Shown: positions 37,544 to 49,370, counted from the stretch's first letter. The stretch is 64,000 nucleotides of DNA from Trileptium ribeirensis (GCA_030248225.1 JASANE010021126.1:1-64000); one strand, 5' to 3'. Numbers and translations are program-made. The notes: generated by a model not told the origin, from the sequence alone.

Positions 37544-37597
<54 letters not shown>

Positions 37598-37762
37598 GAG
37601 ATTTCTTTTTGAGTGAATTTCAGGCATGTCCTGAAGTTTTGTCATAGCAGTGGAGAATGCTGGCTTTGCCGTTGACCACAGCCAACTGCGATAGGCATGA
37701 CCGTCATATCTGATGTTAAAATCCATATCATCTCTAGCAGCAGCTAACTGATTTTGTCGAAG
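37544..37762 (-). other. Exon-like or retrocopy fragment ending in a 53-base poly(A)
   Basis: On the minus strand an AG (37763-37765 region, ATTTTAG) is followed by an open frame beginning LRQNQLAAARDDMDF and containing YDGHAYRSWLWSTAKPAF, which looks protein-coding in composition. It runs to about 37605 and into an uninterrupted A53 tract (T-run 37544-37596 on the plus strand). A poly(A) this long suggests a retroposed RNA, although coding sequence right up to the tail is odd. It lies in the spacer of the long inverted repeat. The protein family is not recognised. A collapsed or artefactual homopolymer is also possible. Confidence 0.4.
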
Positions 37763-39547
37763 CTAAAATACAATCCGATGTAATATGCAATCCAATTTAA
37801 ATAGTCGAAACATTTCCACATTTCAGCCCAATTTATACAATCAATTTCCAGGCACTCGATTATCACATAAACACAGTAACGACGCACTAGCCATGTGACG
37901 ATAATGAGTAGTCAACACATTAGAAGCAACTGTGTAGTCATTCAAGTCAATCATTGACTGGAATACAGATAGATATAGGAAACCTGCCATAATTTGCCTT
38001 TCCGTGCTAGAGTTTTTTGCCGGGTTCGACCGATACTATACTAGTAACTCGCAAGCGAGGGGAAACGAGCGAGCGTGACCTCACACTTTACAGACCCAGT
38101 CGTTCCTTATGTTCATACAAAATGATAATCAAAGACTAACCTCTTTCTGCGAGCGCAGCACATGCGATTCTTGTAACGCGTTCTAATTAGCAATACGACG
38201 AACCAAAAAAAACAAGTTAGTAAGAAGGTATCCAACCTATCTTTCAACATAACAACAAGGAGAGGAGGGATCCAACCTCATCCACAAGCGTAAGTAGGTA
38301 TCCAACCACCACAATAAGCGAAATCCAAGAGCGAATAGGAAACCAAATTTGCCAAAGAACCGGAAAAAGGGCGGAAACAAAAGCAACCCGTCTCTTCAGG
38401 ATGATCAGGCGAACTTAACCAAGTCTCGAATGTTTGGCTTCAAAGCTTGGCAACATTTCCCAAATCTCGAATTTTTGGGTTCAAATGTTAGGGTCTGGTC
38501 CTCAAACTCGACCATCATTAATCATGGAAAATATTGACAATACATCAAAAACATTCCTGCCATCGTTTTCAGCGTAGTCGAAAACCTAGGGACCTGTCTT
38601 TTCACGGAGATCTGGCAAAATTAACCAAATCTCGAATTTTGCAGTTCACACTACAGATGGTCCAATGACCTTTAACCCATTTTTCTGGGTTAGATTGAAG
38701 TCCCACAAAAATAACGTAAGACAAAGTTGTAGCTCTCATTGAGGCGAACACGGAGGTGCCCTACGTTTTTCGCTCTGCCTTCTGTTTTTTTGAGTTATAG
38801 ACCGATATATACGCAACTCCAAAACCGAAATTTCAAAAAAAGTTAAATTTTGACCCTTCTGACCCGTTTCTTACCCGAAACCCAACCCGGAATGCACATC
38901 AAACCTACAAAAGAATCATATAGAGACCATAACGGTTCATTTAAAAAAGTTTGTGAAAATCCATCGATCCAGTGTCGAGCTATGAAAGTCACAGACAAAC
39001 AAAAAAAAAAGAAATTTTCCCCCTATTTTCGCACGCTAGCAACCTATTTGGGAAAACCGCTTCGCTCGTTTCAATTAGTAAGACCACGACATAATGGAGC
39101 CAGATCATATAGAAGATTTGGCAATTTGAATATGGGAACACATAAGGTATGATATACCCTGGAAATGTTACGATTGTATATGGCGCAAAGATATTGTTAT
39201 TACATTTACACGCCGGCATGTTTCTTTATGTTTCATGGAACAATTACACAAGGTTTTGCCAACATTCCCTAGCGGATTTGCCACCGATTTCGTTTTGTGA
39301 TACCACCCAAAACCAAAGACCGTGTGGATGAGCTGGAGCGCAAACACTTAACAAAACAAAAGCTTAAGAATTCATAGAAGTTAAAATTTCGAGCCTATAC
39401 AAAATTCAAATTATAACACACTAAAGTTAGAACGCGACAATCGGTAATGCCAATGCTGCGTTAGGTCTCACCCATATTGTATCTCGTTGAAATAATAGTT
39501 CCGATCCAGCAGCATTATTTTACTTCCACTAGTTGTTCGTGGCAAAT

Positions 39548-39608
39548 GCCCAGTAGCTCAATCGGCAGAGCTTGACTATAGATCGCTCGGTCGTTCGGAA
39601 CGCCGGCC
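39548..39608 (+). repeat. tRNA-like (SINE-head) segment in right arm
   Basis: Mirror copy of 35762-35822: good A box TAGCTCAATCGG, poor T arm. Both copies derive from the inverted duplication. Confidence 0.45.
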
Positions 39609-39880
39609 ATGTAACTTATTGTCCCATTCCTCTGGGGACGGTAAATTGAGTAGCATACGTGCGAAAATAACCTAATGCGAGGACGTCACTTGGGTTCCAG
39701 TTAACACTCTGGAGCCCACAGGGGCCTAAAAGTTGTTGAAACGGAGATGGTCACACCCACTTATTACAGAGGCATTTTAATTTCACTAGTAATTTGGGCA
39801 GCCAAAGGAAACAGAGCGCGTGTATTACTAGTTTATGTTAGGTGAGCATTGCGGGGCTATAATTTGAGCTGCCCTAGCTT

Positions 39881-40470
39881 AGTCCCTTCAAATTTTCAAA
39901 AAGCCAATAATACACCAGCAATACATTGAAGACGATTTTCAGAAATCAAACCATAAAGCCATTTTTCTTATACAAAAACCCAAAAATCTGTTCACCCATT
40001 CTAGCCTTCTACGTGCAACCGAATAGAAAAAATATTAAAACTAGACAATCAGTATGACCAAATTGACAATTTTAAGGCTGCGCACTTGCCAACAGAGTTC
40101 ATAACATACCCAACGATGACATAAAACAATTAATCCAACGAGTTTAACGAGACAAATAACCTTGTTAGCCCCTTATTCACTACCTATAAATAAGCAATTC
40201 ATTCCCTTAAATCTGAAATTTTGCCTATGATGCAGCCCGACTAAGCGACAGTGCCTCTAATTTTATGACATTTCTGTCAAAATCCAGTGCCCCCAGGTTC
40301 GATACTAAGGACAGGCCTGCAGGTCCACATCCACTGTCACAATTTACAGCGAATAGAGAAGCCCGGTAAATCGTGTGAAATTGCTTTACATTGAAAGAGT
40401 TTCATGCAAAATAACCTACAAAACCTTCCGATGGATAAAATATAAGCTTATTACATATAATAAATGTAAT
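39881..40470. other. Non-coding stretch after the long inverted repeat
   Basis: AT-rich with no exon. GTGCCCCCAGGTTCGATACT and CAGCGAATAGAGAAGCCCGG at 40290-40370 match the R4 repeat ends. Missing PDP exons were looked for here on the minus strand and not found. Confidence 0.4.
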
Positions 40471-40477
40471 ATATCAC

Positions 40478-43400
40478 CTCTTCCAGAATGCTGCGTCTTG
40501 CATTCAGCGGCAATACCGATAATATAACGTAATCCAACAGCCGTTCCGCTAAGGCTCGAGAACAACTATCTCCTACAAGAATGTTTATTCATTTGTTTAT
40601 TGACAACTGTGTTAAATATAATTTTTTGGCCAAAATTAACAATAAATTATAACAGCAAATAAATCCAAAAAACAAACAACATTCTTACTTTATCCAGACA
40701 TAAAAACAACATTTGTAGTGATGCCCTCCTATTCCTCTATTACGACCAAACCTGTGAGAAGTCACTCTTCGACAAAACATGTAACACTCTAAAATTACAA
40801 GTCTTAGCTTCACATAAAGTTTGAGGTTGGTAGCAATGAAGCAGCAAAATAGAGTCTGGGCTCTCCAAATTGGGGGGTGTGGAGGGCCTGGCATTTTTCG
40901 GTACCCCCGGTTTAGAACAGGTGCCCCCGGTTCGTGTCCTGGCAAAATTTTGGGCTGCCCCGGTTCATCGCCTTTTGGAAAATTGTGTTGTTTCCAATCG
41001 GTCCAAAGTACAAAAAAATTGATCAAAATTTGTACTAAAAGTCCGTTCTGAAGTCAAAAATTTCTCAATTTTTATCAAAATTTGCTTCAGAATCGCTTGT
41101 TATCTCCATCAAAAGCATTTTGGTGGTGTTTCTGACACGATTTTTTACTGTTTTTCTCTTGGCAAAATGCCCCCTGGCAAAATCGGGCGACCCCCCCCGG
41201 TTCAGAACCAGGGCCTCCCTGGCAAAATTTTCAGCGAATAGAGAGCCCAGAGAGCTCTGGTATAATAAAAAGAACGGCATCATGCAATTTTAGGTGTAAT
41301 AATAGAATTGTATCTGTGCGCCATAGCATTTTACTACGTTCTCGTACAAACGAGAAATACGTACAAATATTGCCTAACAGCATCGAAGGCAAAACAATTC
41401 ATGAGTCAAAAACTTGTTTAAAGCTGCAGAAGAAATTATGTGTGCAAACTTTACCAAAATTCCACGATGCTATAAATTTGAAACATGATTTGATTATGCA
41501 AGTCAAACTTATAGCAAAACTAGGATTATTTCATATTCAAAATGAATTTACGAAAGTAAACAAAAGCTAATATACTGGCCTCTCCACTGAAGGGACGTTG
41601 TAGCAGACTTCTTCAAACTGTGCGTCCGGTTTACGAATCCCCCGAATCGACCTCTTTATGAATTTTAAATCGGGGGCGTGCCGACTGATGTCATCACTCC
41701 GCGAAGATGCGTGGAGAAACCAGTTGGAGGAAAGCAGGATTTTGGAGGTTCCCCATCTACTTCGAGGTGACATTAAAAATTAACCGGCTTATAGCAAAGT
41801 TTAATATTATTGCTTTCATATAGACCATGACAAAATGTGAAATAAAATAAATCAATCCCTACTGAAATACGCATTTTTAGTTGCAGAAATATGCAACAAA
41901 AAGAACTAGATGTTGTAAAGGCATATAATATATATAATTATAATGCTATCATAAGGCATCCAAGTAGCCTGGATGGCACGGGTTTCTCGCCTTGGTAATA
42001 TGTGGGAAATCCCACATGTTTTGTTGCAACGAAGACCCCAGGTGTTATTCTAATGCTGCGGGGAGGCCAGATATTTAGTGAAAACAATTTTACTGAGGCG
42101 AAAAAAGTCTAAGTTTGTTTTAAAGCATATATATATATATAATTACTTAGAATTATCACATCTAGTATTTAATTACTGACCAAAAAGTGCTGAGGCAAAA
42201 GTACAAATGTACAACAAACCTCCATGCCCATCGTACACACCGTAAAATTGACCAGTAGAATCAGCAGGATGCGCAGCAAACGCCGCGGAAGAATGATCCT
42301 CACATGGCTGGTTAGCTGCTAATTGATTGAAGTCAACACTGGATACTGCATCTACAAACAGTGTAAAAAATTGCTGATCAACAAGGACGATCCGTATTAC
42401 AGAAATTAAATGCGATACCAGTGTTAAATAGATAGGAACTTAAATTAGGAACTGTATATATCTGTCAACCAGTCTTCTCAGGCCAGGTCAGAGAAAGACC
42501 CATTGCAGAGTCCCCATTTCTAGGCTAGTTTATTCCAGCCTATCAAATGCATCTGGTTAATATCTTAATATCCAAGCCATGGTTTTTTTCCAAAACAACT
42601 CCTGGGTCCAGCAAATTTCTTAACCTTAACCGCTGAGTCCAGACTTATATATAATATTTGGCTCTAGAATTTCACGAATTTTACACAATCAAGAAACGTA
42701 ATTACGAAAGCAATTTAACATTATTACATAATTACAAGTAAATAAATTATTCTCTGCCTGTTCAAAGCCAGGATATAGGTTGAAGGCCATCCATGAAACC
42801 AGCAGCAAGCAACTATATACACATATAAGCACGAACGGCTGAAAGGCTGGATTTTGTAATACAATTTATTAGCAAACCCTGTCTCCGAACCCGAAACTCC
42901 CTGGGTCCAGCAAAAAATATTTGGGTCCAGATCCACCTGTGGACCAAAAAAAGACTTTATCCAAGCTTAGTGCCTCTTATTTTGAAATTATTTGTTTCCT
43001 TAAAATATTGCGGAGATGTTCGCAGAATTTGCAAAGCAAAATCTTATATTCTGGGGTATCAGACGCTGCAAGGCAGTACTCACAAGTCTCATCCGAGACA
43101 ATATCCAATATTCTAAGACGTCGGCTAAGTGACAATATTGTGTATTGCCGCAACTACTTTCCGACGCATTATTTTATTAAGCTATCACAGACATTTGCTG
43201 ACTTTATTCGGACTTGGTAAGAAGATTTTTGTCTGACAACAACTATCCCCTTCCACCATATTGACGTTTAACAACAGCTTTGCAAAAAATTTTCGATCAC
43301 TTTCATACAAATCCTCTTCGAAACCGCACGTGCAGGTTATTGCCAAACAAAGGCGTTAGACTAGCTCTCTGGCTAAAATATGTAAACTAGTTTCCAGGGT

Positions 43401-46400
43401 ATCCTCAGTGGAGTGGGTTCCATGCCAAAACTACTTCATTGTTTCTCGATATATGATCCAGTGTGTTCCTACAGATAATAACGCTAGGTAAGCTGCTACT
43501 ATGTGCTCGTAAACTGTTTAATAGAGTTTGACTATCAATGGCAATGACAATACGTTTACTTTTAACTACACGGCCTGTCAGATAAGAAACACATTCCAAA
43601 ATTCTCTAAATTCTGTTTGAAACACCGCTGCATATTATGCCATCGGCATAGTCATACTGATTTCATTTTCAATATATATACATCCCATCCACAGTTACCT
43701 GTGAGATTGATTATCTTAGCGCCACCTGTATAGCATACTACGTCTGACCAACTGTTGTGCACAGAGATAGCATTAATAAACTTATCCTGATTGTCTATAT
43801 CTATAGACCAAACTGGATAGTCCATAAAGGTATCTGCGAATAGTCCCAAGGGATGTAAGTTCAGTTATCCTTTACGTAGCTGTCGTAATCTTTCCATACC
43901 CTGTAAAACAACCATCCAACATTTCTAGGGTTTTCAAGTCTATGGAATTCATCTAACACTACTTTTAGACCAGAAGTTATGCGGCCAAACTGCAATAAAA
44001 TCTCCATTGGAACTGTAGGTGTAGATCGCACAGCTCTTGTAATAGAAAAGCCAAGCAAGGTACATTCGCAGGTCTACTATTAATGATGGTAATTTTCTTT
44101 ACATGGCGCCATACCAACGCCCTATAAAGGAGTGACGGTAGGACTACTGACCTACCTATATAGAAATAAAAAGTATTTAGATCTTTAGTCCCAATTTCTA
44201 CCAGCTATACGTCTACAGACCATTAAATTTCTTGTTGCTTTCGTACAAGCTTGTTCTATACGCTTTCTCCAATTTTGTTTCCTATCCAGATTGGTCACAT
44301 TCAATATGGCAGACTGCAATGTGCCAGCATACAGATCCATCTCCGCGCATGAGCATTTGCAGAGGGACAGTCCTTCTAGATTTGCTTGAAGGTTTCTTCG
44401 ATAATCTATCTTCCTTGTTTTTTAAATACTTTATGATCTATTGTTCTTTAATCCCTAAACCATTGATGTTAACATAATGTTTATTGCTTCCCTATTCATT
44501 GATGTCACAAAAGTTGGTTCGCTGCCAACATTACATGTGTTCCTATCGGTTATGGCAATTAGATCCAACAGTGCTCGACCTCTGTTAAAGACCCAAAACT
44601 GCATGGTGATGGTTTCAGTCACAAGCTATAAAAGCTTTCAGTTTTTGGTTATCTCAAGCTCCCTTACAATTTATATATCACCACCTAGAAGCACAATATC
44701 ACCATCGTGTGGTAGGTACAGTACTCGCCAAAAATGACCGTCGCATTTCGAGCGAGCGAGTTCACCGGAATGCTCACCGGAGACCCAATCCAACACCGCA
44801 AGCCACAGAAGTGTCACAGAGAGTTTGGACTTCGTGGATTTGGCGAGAAGCCGATGGTGATCAGCTTGTTTTCGTTTCAACAGTCGTGCAACTGAAAGTA
44901 AAAGCGGTGGGACAACGACAGAAGCCTCACAATGTGACAGCGGTGAAGGCGTCATGAAGTCGCTTCTTAAACTGTTCGGTTGTGTTGGCTAAGAACACGT
45001 GTTCGGGAAGGCTGTTCCACGTGGTGATTATGCGCTGCGCGAAGAAGTGATGGCGACAATCCAATCTGGCTGTACGCGGTGCACGGAGCTTGAGGCAGTG
45101 CTGACGCGTTCTGGTTGCACGAGCGATAGAAAAGAGACGTGACCAGTCATACTCCACCAGGCCATGCAGCATTTTATGGACCATAATGATGTCGGCACGC
45201 AGTCGGCGGTTTTTCAGTGTCTGTATCCCCAGATGTGCTAGCCTATCTTCATAGTCCAAATCACGAAGCTCCGGGATCAACTTGGTCGCCCTGCGTTGCA
45301 CCTTCTCAATCAAGATGACGTCGAGTTCGAGCGAGTGGCTCGCTCGAGATTTCGCAACTATTTAAATTAATAGAAAATTCTATTTTTAGAACAAATTTAT
45401 TTCGAGCGAGTCGCGAGCGAGCGACAGTCATTTTTGGCGGGTACTGTAGCGTGAGACAGCTACAACACATTTAACTCGTCCATCTGTCTTATGTGATTGC
45501 TATTATATCCACACTAGTTAGATTCGGGCAGAGAACTCCATTTAGATCATTTGATATAAACACATCCGCTCTATTTCGTATGTTCTATTGACAAGTATAC
45601 AAAACTTTACCAAACTTCTTTTACAATCGACACATAGTGTTCTGACGCAGGTGTGATGCCTGTGCCAAAAGACTACATAAGTCTGTCATTTTTAAACACC
45701 TGTCCTAACTCCGGCATAGCAACTTTTGTGTGCTGGGAATTAATCTGTACGAATCTAATTACTCCTATATCAGACAACCCATTTCATATTTTTCCATAAA
45801 GCTTTACTCAGCAGATGGAGCTTGGCTGGGTATGCTGTGATGAGAGATCCCAGGCACTAATGCGAGTACATTCAATGGCCTCATGCCGTTAGTAACTTTA
45901 TCGACATTGAGAGCGTAGTGAAACAAAACTAATACCCGCAAATAAGTTTCCCATGGCCTAAAACCCCCAACTGCAAGTTATCGGCCTCCCAGGACGTCAC
46001 CATAAATTTAGGAATTTTGGGTGAGGGAATCATGGGGCGCAATGCCCCCGTACCCATGGAACTATGGGCTGCAGACTCTTTTCAGCCGCCCAAGACGTCG
46101 TAACAAATTTTCAAATTTTGGGTCTAGGAACCAAGAAAAAGAAGTGGGAACAGGTCGTCAAAGAGGACATGCAATCGATAGGGCTACGAATTGAGGACGC
46201 GCAAGACAGGGACAACTGGAAAAGAGTGCTGAAGTCACGGTGCAGTCGAACCCGTTGCGCGCCCGATGGTACCAATCGCCTCTAAAGGATGTGGTGGTGG
46301 TGGGTCTAGGAACGAAGAGGGTACCATACCTCAAAGCCCCTAACTCCACAACCGCAGCCTTAATCGAAAAACAAAAAGGGACAATCGTTTTACTATGAAA

Positions 46401-49197
46401 TAAAACCAACCATAGAAAAAATTCGAAGGTTACGATAAATAATAACCTTGCTTCCGTGAATGGTACTAAAATTGGGTAAAAACCCTCATTTTAACCTTTG
46501 ATCCCGAACCATGGGGCGCCATACCCCGTACCCATGGGTCGGAGAGCAAAACCAACACCGGCAATGTATTTGCATGCCCTAAAACCCTCCAACTGAAACT
46601 TTTCTGCCGCACAGAACGTCAGAACAAATTTTTGAATTTTGAGTCGAGGAACCTAGATATTTATTGTAAGCTTGCATGAATTAAGTTACTTCTGGGTTAA
46701 GGTATATTGGCAGAGTGCTCTATGTTCGAACATATATACTATTAATTTTACATTCAAAAAACAACTGCGAATTTTCTATTATAAGCCACATAAAACTATA
46801 TTTTATGCTATCCTCAGAGATGGAAATTTTAGTTTTAAGTAAAAAGTCTATTGTCGATTATTGCAACACCAGAAATATCTGAATATATATGATAAAAACA
46901 ATAAGATGTCACCTTAAACAAACTAATCCTTAAATAAAATCGTTATGAAGCATTCTAGCATGTGACCTGTCTTATAAATTTTTAGTGGTATGGCGGCAGG
47001 CTGGTTCAACGTTTAAAGTTGAATATTTGAGCCTCCACATAGTTTAAGGATAGCTTAACTTTATTTTTCGAGTATATATACGAAATGCAGATTTAGAGTT
47101 ATATGTTTCCAGTAAAACGGCGTATAACAATTAAAAGGTAACTAACAGCTTGATGCTGAGAGCGGCAGATTTGTTACTGTGAACACTTTTCCTTACAACA
47201 GGTTTCTAAGCTACGAACCATGAGCTTGAAAAATACCCTAAACCGTAATTTGTCAAATGCAACTTTCTTGCATGTTTGAGAAATCAACAAGCTTATATGA
47301 TTATTTAACACGCTAAACACGTTGGTTTCATTGTTTTCAGTAATCCGAGATGTATACAATACAGTGATAGTATATACGTATAGTAAAAGTGACGAATTAA
47401 TTGTCGACCCGATCATTCTCTAAATAAGTTCCAGTAAAAATAATCCACGTACAAGCAAAACAGTAAAACAGATTCTGCTCTTTTAAATTTATTTCATTCC
47501 GCTTATTATATAAAATGTGCCTTGATAGTTGATATATAATTCAGCAAAAAGGCTATTAGATTTAAATCGCTAAGGTTTAATTTACAATCAGTCAGGAATA
47601 GAATTAATGCTCATCCCGAAGACTTAATATAGTTAATAAAATTCCAGAACAATATCGCTTTATAATAGTTTCAGACATAGTAAAGTTTGAACAAAACGGC
47701 TAAAACAATATGAATGTATTTCATTCTTCCGTTTTGTGTGTTTATTTGTATTTGTTTAAAGTGTAGATTGGTTTGCAGTAGTATTAATATAAAATGTATC
47801 TATTTTATTATTACGGACACTAGAATACCACGGGTCACTTCAACCGATGTTCAGAAAAGAACGTTAGTCACTGGGGAGCATTATAAAAAATATTACAGTC
47901 CGCTACACTTATAAGCAAAAATTTTGGGTTTCTTTTGGTAACTGTGTTTATTAATGTGTATGCAACGTTAGATCTACATATAAAATTACTACAATCCTGA
48001 ACCTATTCACAGGCTTCTCTAAAGTGGAAAGGGAAGACGTGGAGGCCCCTGACACGTTTCGGCCCATCCCCCAGTCAGTACCCCTAGAAAATTTTGGCCT
48101 CCCTCTCCCGCTAAAACACTACCCAGTTGACATAAGAGACTTGTCGGAATTTCTACGAGAATCCCGTTCTAAGTTAAAAATTCTGTAAATTTCAGTAAGA
48201 AATCGGTTGAAAAGTTTGTTTTAACCGTAATAGAAGCGTTTTTGAACCGTTTCTGAGGCCATTTATATTTCAATTTATCAATTTTAACGTTATATTAAGA
48301 TTTGAAAATTTTTACAGGGGCCCGCCCAAATTTATTTACGATTTTCCAGGTACAATTTCACATTTTTTAGGAATTAACGTTGTTTTACCACGATTTATCA
48401 TAAAAAAAATTCACGAGCGTACAGAATGAGAGATGTAGCTATATTCTGTTTTACCATACTTAGAATAAAGCAAACATATATATTCAGAGAAGCTAAATCT
48501 GCTGTTATGGATGTTCCCTGTGATCTAAATCCGAAGTCGACGAATTAAAAAACTAATTTTCAAATCGTTGAAAACATAACAGAAAACAAAATTGATGGAA
48601 TGAAAAATTTGTAAAATTTCCACCGTCCATTGAAGGAATTCCGGGAATTGATGTTGCTGTACTACGGGGCTAAAATTCCCAGGAAGCGTGCCAACTTTCC
48701 AGGAATTTCCGAGAACTCGAGGAATCGGACATTCTGTTTTTAGATTACGACCCCTGCTTTGACCAGTTCATGTTCCCAGGCAAAATCCGGCGCCTCCTAG
48801 TTCCGAACCAGAGGGCCACAGTTCATGCCATCTGGCAAATTTTTAAGCGAATGGAGAAGCCAGCTTGACAGCGCTGCTGAAACTACGAAACATGCACAAA
48901 ACGTTACAAATAGCTAAGCCAATAATCATACGCAGCACATCATTTATTGCACAAATATTAGGAAAAACATATCCTGAAACTCGACAACTACAATAAAATA
49001 TTCTGTGTGATCACTTGGTGTAAATTTACAGTTACGCTCGACAGACAACATAGGTGCAGCTGTAAAAAATGACGTATATACTGTGGATGTTACTGACTAA
49101 AATCACTCGCCTTTATTAAGATTCAATGAATATCCATTCTTTCGGATGATTTCATCTAGCTCTTGTCGCGACAAAGACTTTGGATGAGCGTTATTGA
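40478..49197 (-). CDS. Pyruvate dehydrogenase phosphatase catalytic subunit, three exons (partial)
   Basis: A PP2C-family Mg2+-dependent phosphatase that reactivates mitochondrial pyruvate dehydrogenase by removing phosphate from its E1 alpha subunit. Exons on the minus strand are about 49101-49197 (SLSRQELDEIIRKNGYSLNL), 42220-42351 (VSSVDFNQLAANQPCEDHS and FYGVYDGHGG) and 40478-40572 (DSCSRALAERLLDYVILSVL). QLAAN.P.ED, the metal-binding VYDGHGG and the SER/AERL..Y..LS.LP helix follow the PDP1/PDP2 pattern closely. The second-to-third junction is consistent in phase (GGA split 1+2). The first exon is less certain: its only GT donor (GGCGA|GTGATT) is out of phase with the second, so a small exon may be missing between them. 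The remaining PP2C motifs (SGATA, NTGDSRA, RAFGD, TDGLW) were not found downstream, where a long inverted repeat now lies. The 6.7-kb intron holds nested transposons. Confidence 0.75.
40856..41250 (+). mobile_element. R4-type MITE with CTGGGCTCTC termini
   Basis: The segment begins CTGGGCTCTCCAAATTGG and ends GCGAATAGAGAGCCCAG, giving a 10-bp perfect terminal inverted repeat CTGGGCTCTC/GAGAGCCCAG. Inside it has repeated CCCCCGGTT(T/C) and TGGCAAAATTTTG blocks. It is non-coding. Related ends occur at 40345-40370, 48012 and 48840-48870, and reversed inside 25860-26130. Short size, TIRs and copy number fit a non-autonomous DNA element; the target duplication is unclear. Confidence 0.5.
44719..45446. 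mobile_element. TA-flanked MITE (CAGTAC..CGCCAAAAATGA termini) carrying a LINE piece
   Basis: The left end CAGTACTCGCCAAAAATGA and the right end, as reverse complement, CAGTACCCGCCAAAAATGA pair over about 26 bases with two mismatches. The element is 728 bp and is flanked on both sides by TA (44717-44718 and 45447-45448). TA target and CAG..CTG ends fit the Tc1/mariner or pogo group. Inner parts of both ends are rich in CGAGCGAG. It sits inside the endonuclease region of the I-like LINE. It has no transposase. Confidence 0.85.
44927..45313 (-). mobile_element. CR1-like LINE 3' end (reverse transcriptase C-terminal region)
   Basis: A 128-codon open frame reads IEKVQRRATKLIPELRDLDY, LGIQTLKNRRLRADIIMVHK, then the RHCLKL-type block and FFAQRIITTWNSLPEHV. 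This is the C-terminal region that follows the RT domain in CR1/L2-clade non-LTR retrotransposons. It is intact to its TGA stop, unlike the surrounding I-like LINE. It lies wholly inside the TA-flanked MITE, so either a 5'-truncated CR1 copy landed in the MITE or the MITE captured it. Confidence 0.85.
45950..46670 (+). repeat. Direct repeats around an RTE LINE fragment
   Basis: Two blocks about 550 bp apart share CC(T)AAAACCC(C/T)CCAACTG, a C.GCC..C.CAGGACGTCA or AGAACGTCAGAACAAATTTT..AATTTTG block and ATGGGGCGC.AT.CCCC.GTACCCATGG. They look like two copies of one GC-richer repeat. Non-coding apart from the fragment listed next. Confidence 0.5.
46115..46285 (+). mobile_element. RTE-type LINE 3' fragment
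   Basis: The frame reads KKKWEQVVKEDMQSIGLRIE followed by DAQDRDNWKRVLKSR. This is the C-terminal K.W...IKEDM...GL..EDA.DR..W motif of RTE/BovB-like LINE proteins. Only the last 50 or so codons remain. Confidence 0.65.
46680..48000. other. Non-coding part of the PDP intron
   Basis: AT-rich, with no exon or clear transposon. Open frames at 47174-47416 (minus) and 47714-47914 (plus) have no recognisable content. Confidence 0.4.
48010..48872 (+). repeat. R4-family repeat, GGCTTCTC-ended copy
   Basis: It starts GGCTTCTCTAAAGTGG and ends GCGAATGGAGAAGCC, an 8-bp inverted repeat of the same type as the MITE at 40856-41250. GAACCAGAGGGCC and GGCAAA(A)TTTTTA blocks are also shared. Non-coding. Confidence 0.45.
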
Positions 49198-49370
49198 CTA
49201 ATGTTCTTCGCAAAATTACACAATAAGATAAAGCACATAATCTTTGGAAATGCTTCATTAACTATGTTACTAAATAATGCACATCCTAAGTCAGTTACTT
49301 ATATATATACTGTAAGGAGTGTGAACTACTACGCCAAAAATTAACGTGTTTCTGTAAAATACAATGTGAG

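Larger units (their letters stand above)
35491..39880. repeat. Long inverted repeat, arms 35491-37199 and 38039-39880
   Basis: The left arm starts AAGCTAGGGCAGCTCAAATT and the right arm ends with its reverse complement at 39880. The inner ends are GAGTTACTAGTA (to 37199) and TACTAGTAACTC (from 38039). Arms are about 1.71 and 1.84 kb with an 840-bp spacer, and they match along their length with small indels. The right arm has an extra stretch near 38200-38340 with three GG(T/G)ATCCAACC blocks. Each arm contains a tRNA-like segment and a sub-element bounded by CGAGCGAAGCGAG and CTCGCTTGCGAG motifs. No target duplication is evident at the outer ends. It could be a foldback-type transposon or an inverted segmental duplication. 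It encodes no recognised protein. Confidence 0.9.
43400..45610 (-). mobile_element. Degenerate I-like (RNase H-bearing) LINE, split by a MITE
   Basis: Reading minus-strand frames in order: an endonuclease-type segment (RADVFISNDLNGVLCPNL, about 45590-45500); then, after the MITE at 44719-45446, the rest of the endonuclease (FNRGRALLDLIAITDRNTC and GSEPTFVTSMNREAINIM, about 44600-44460). A linker follows (near 44420-44290), then the post-RT region (ATRNLMVCRRIAGRNWGLK, about 44255-44195; GFSITRAVRSTPTVPMEILL, about 44050-43990) and an RNase H domain (CYTGGAKI...GCGWDVYI, about 43740-43680; IVIAIDSQTLLNSL and VVLAWNPLH, about 43555-43400). Many frameshifts and stops are present. The reverse transcriptase palm appears to be deleted. 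The C-terminal RNase H places it with the I group. It lies in an intron of the PDP gene, on the same strand. Confidence 0.75.
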
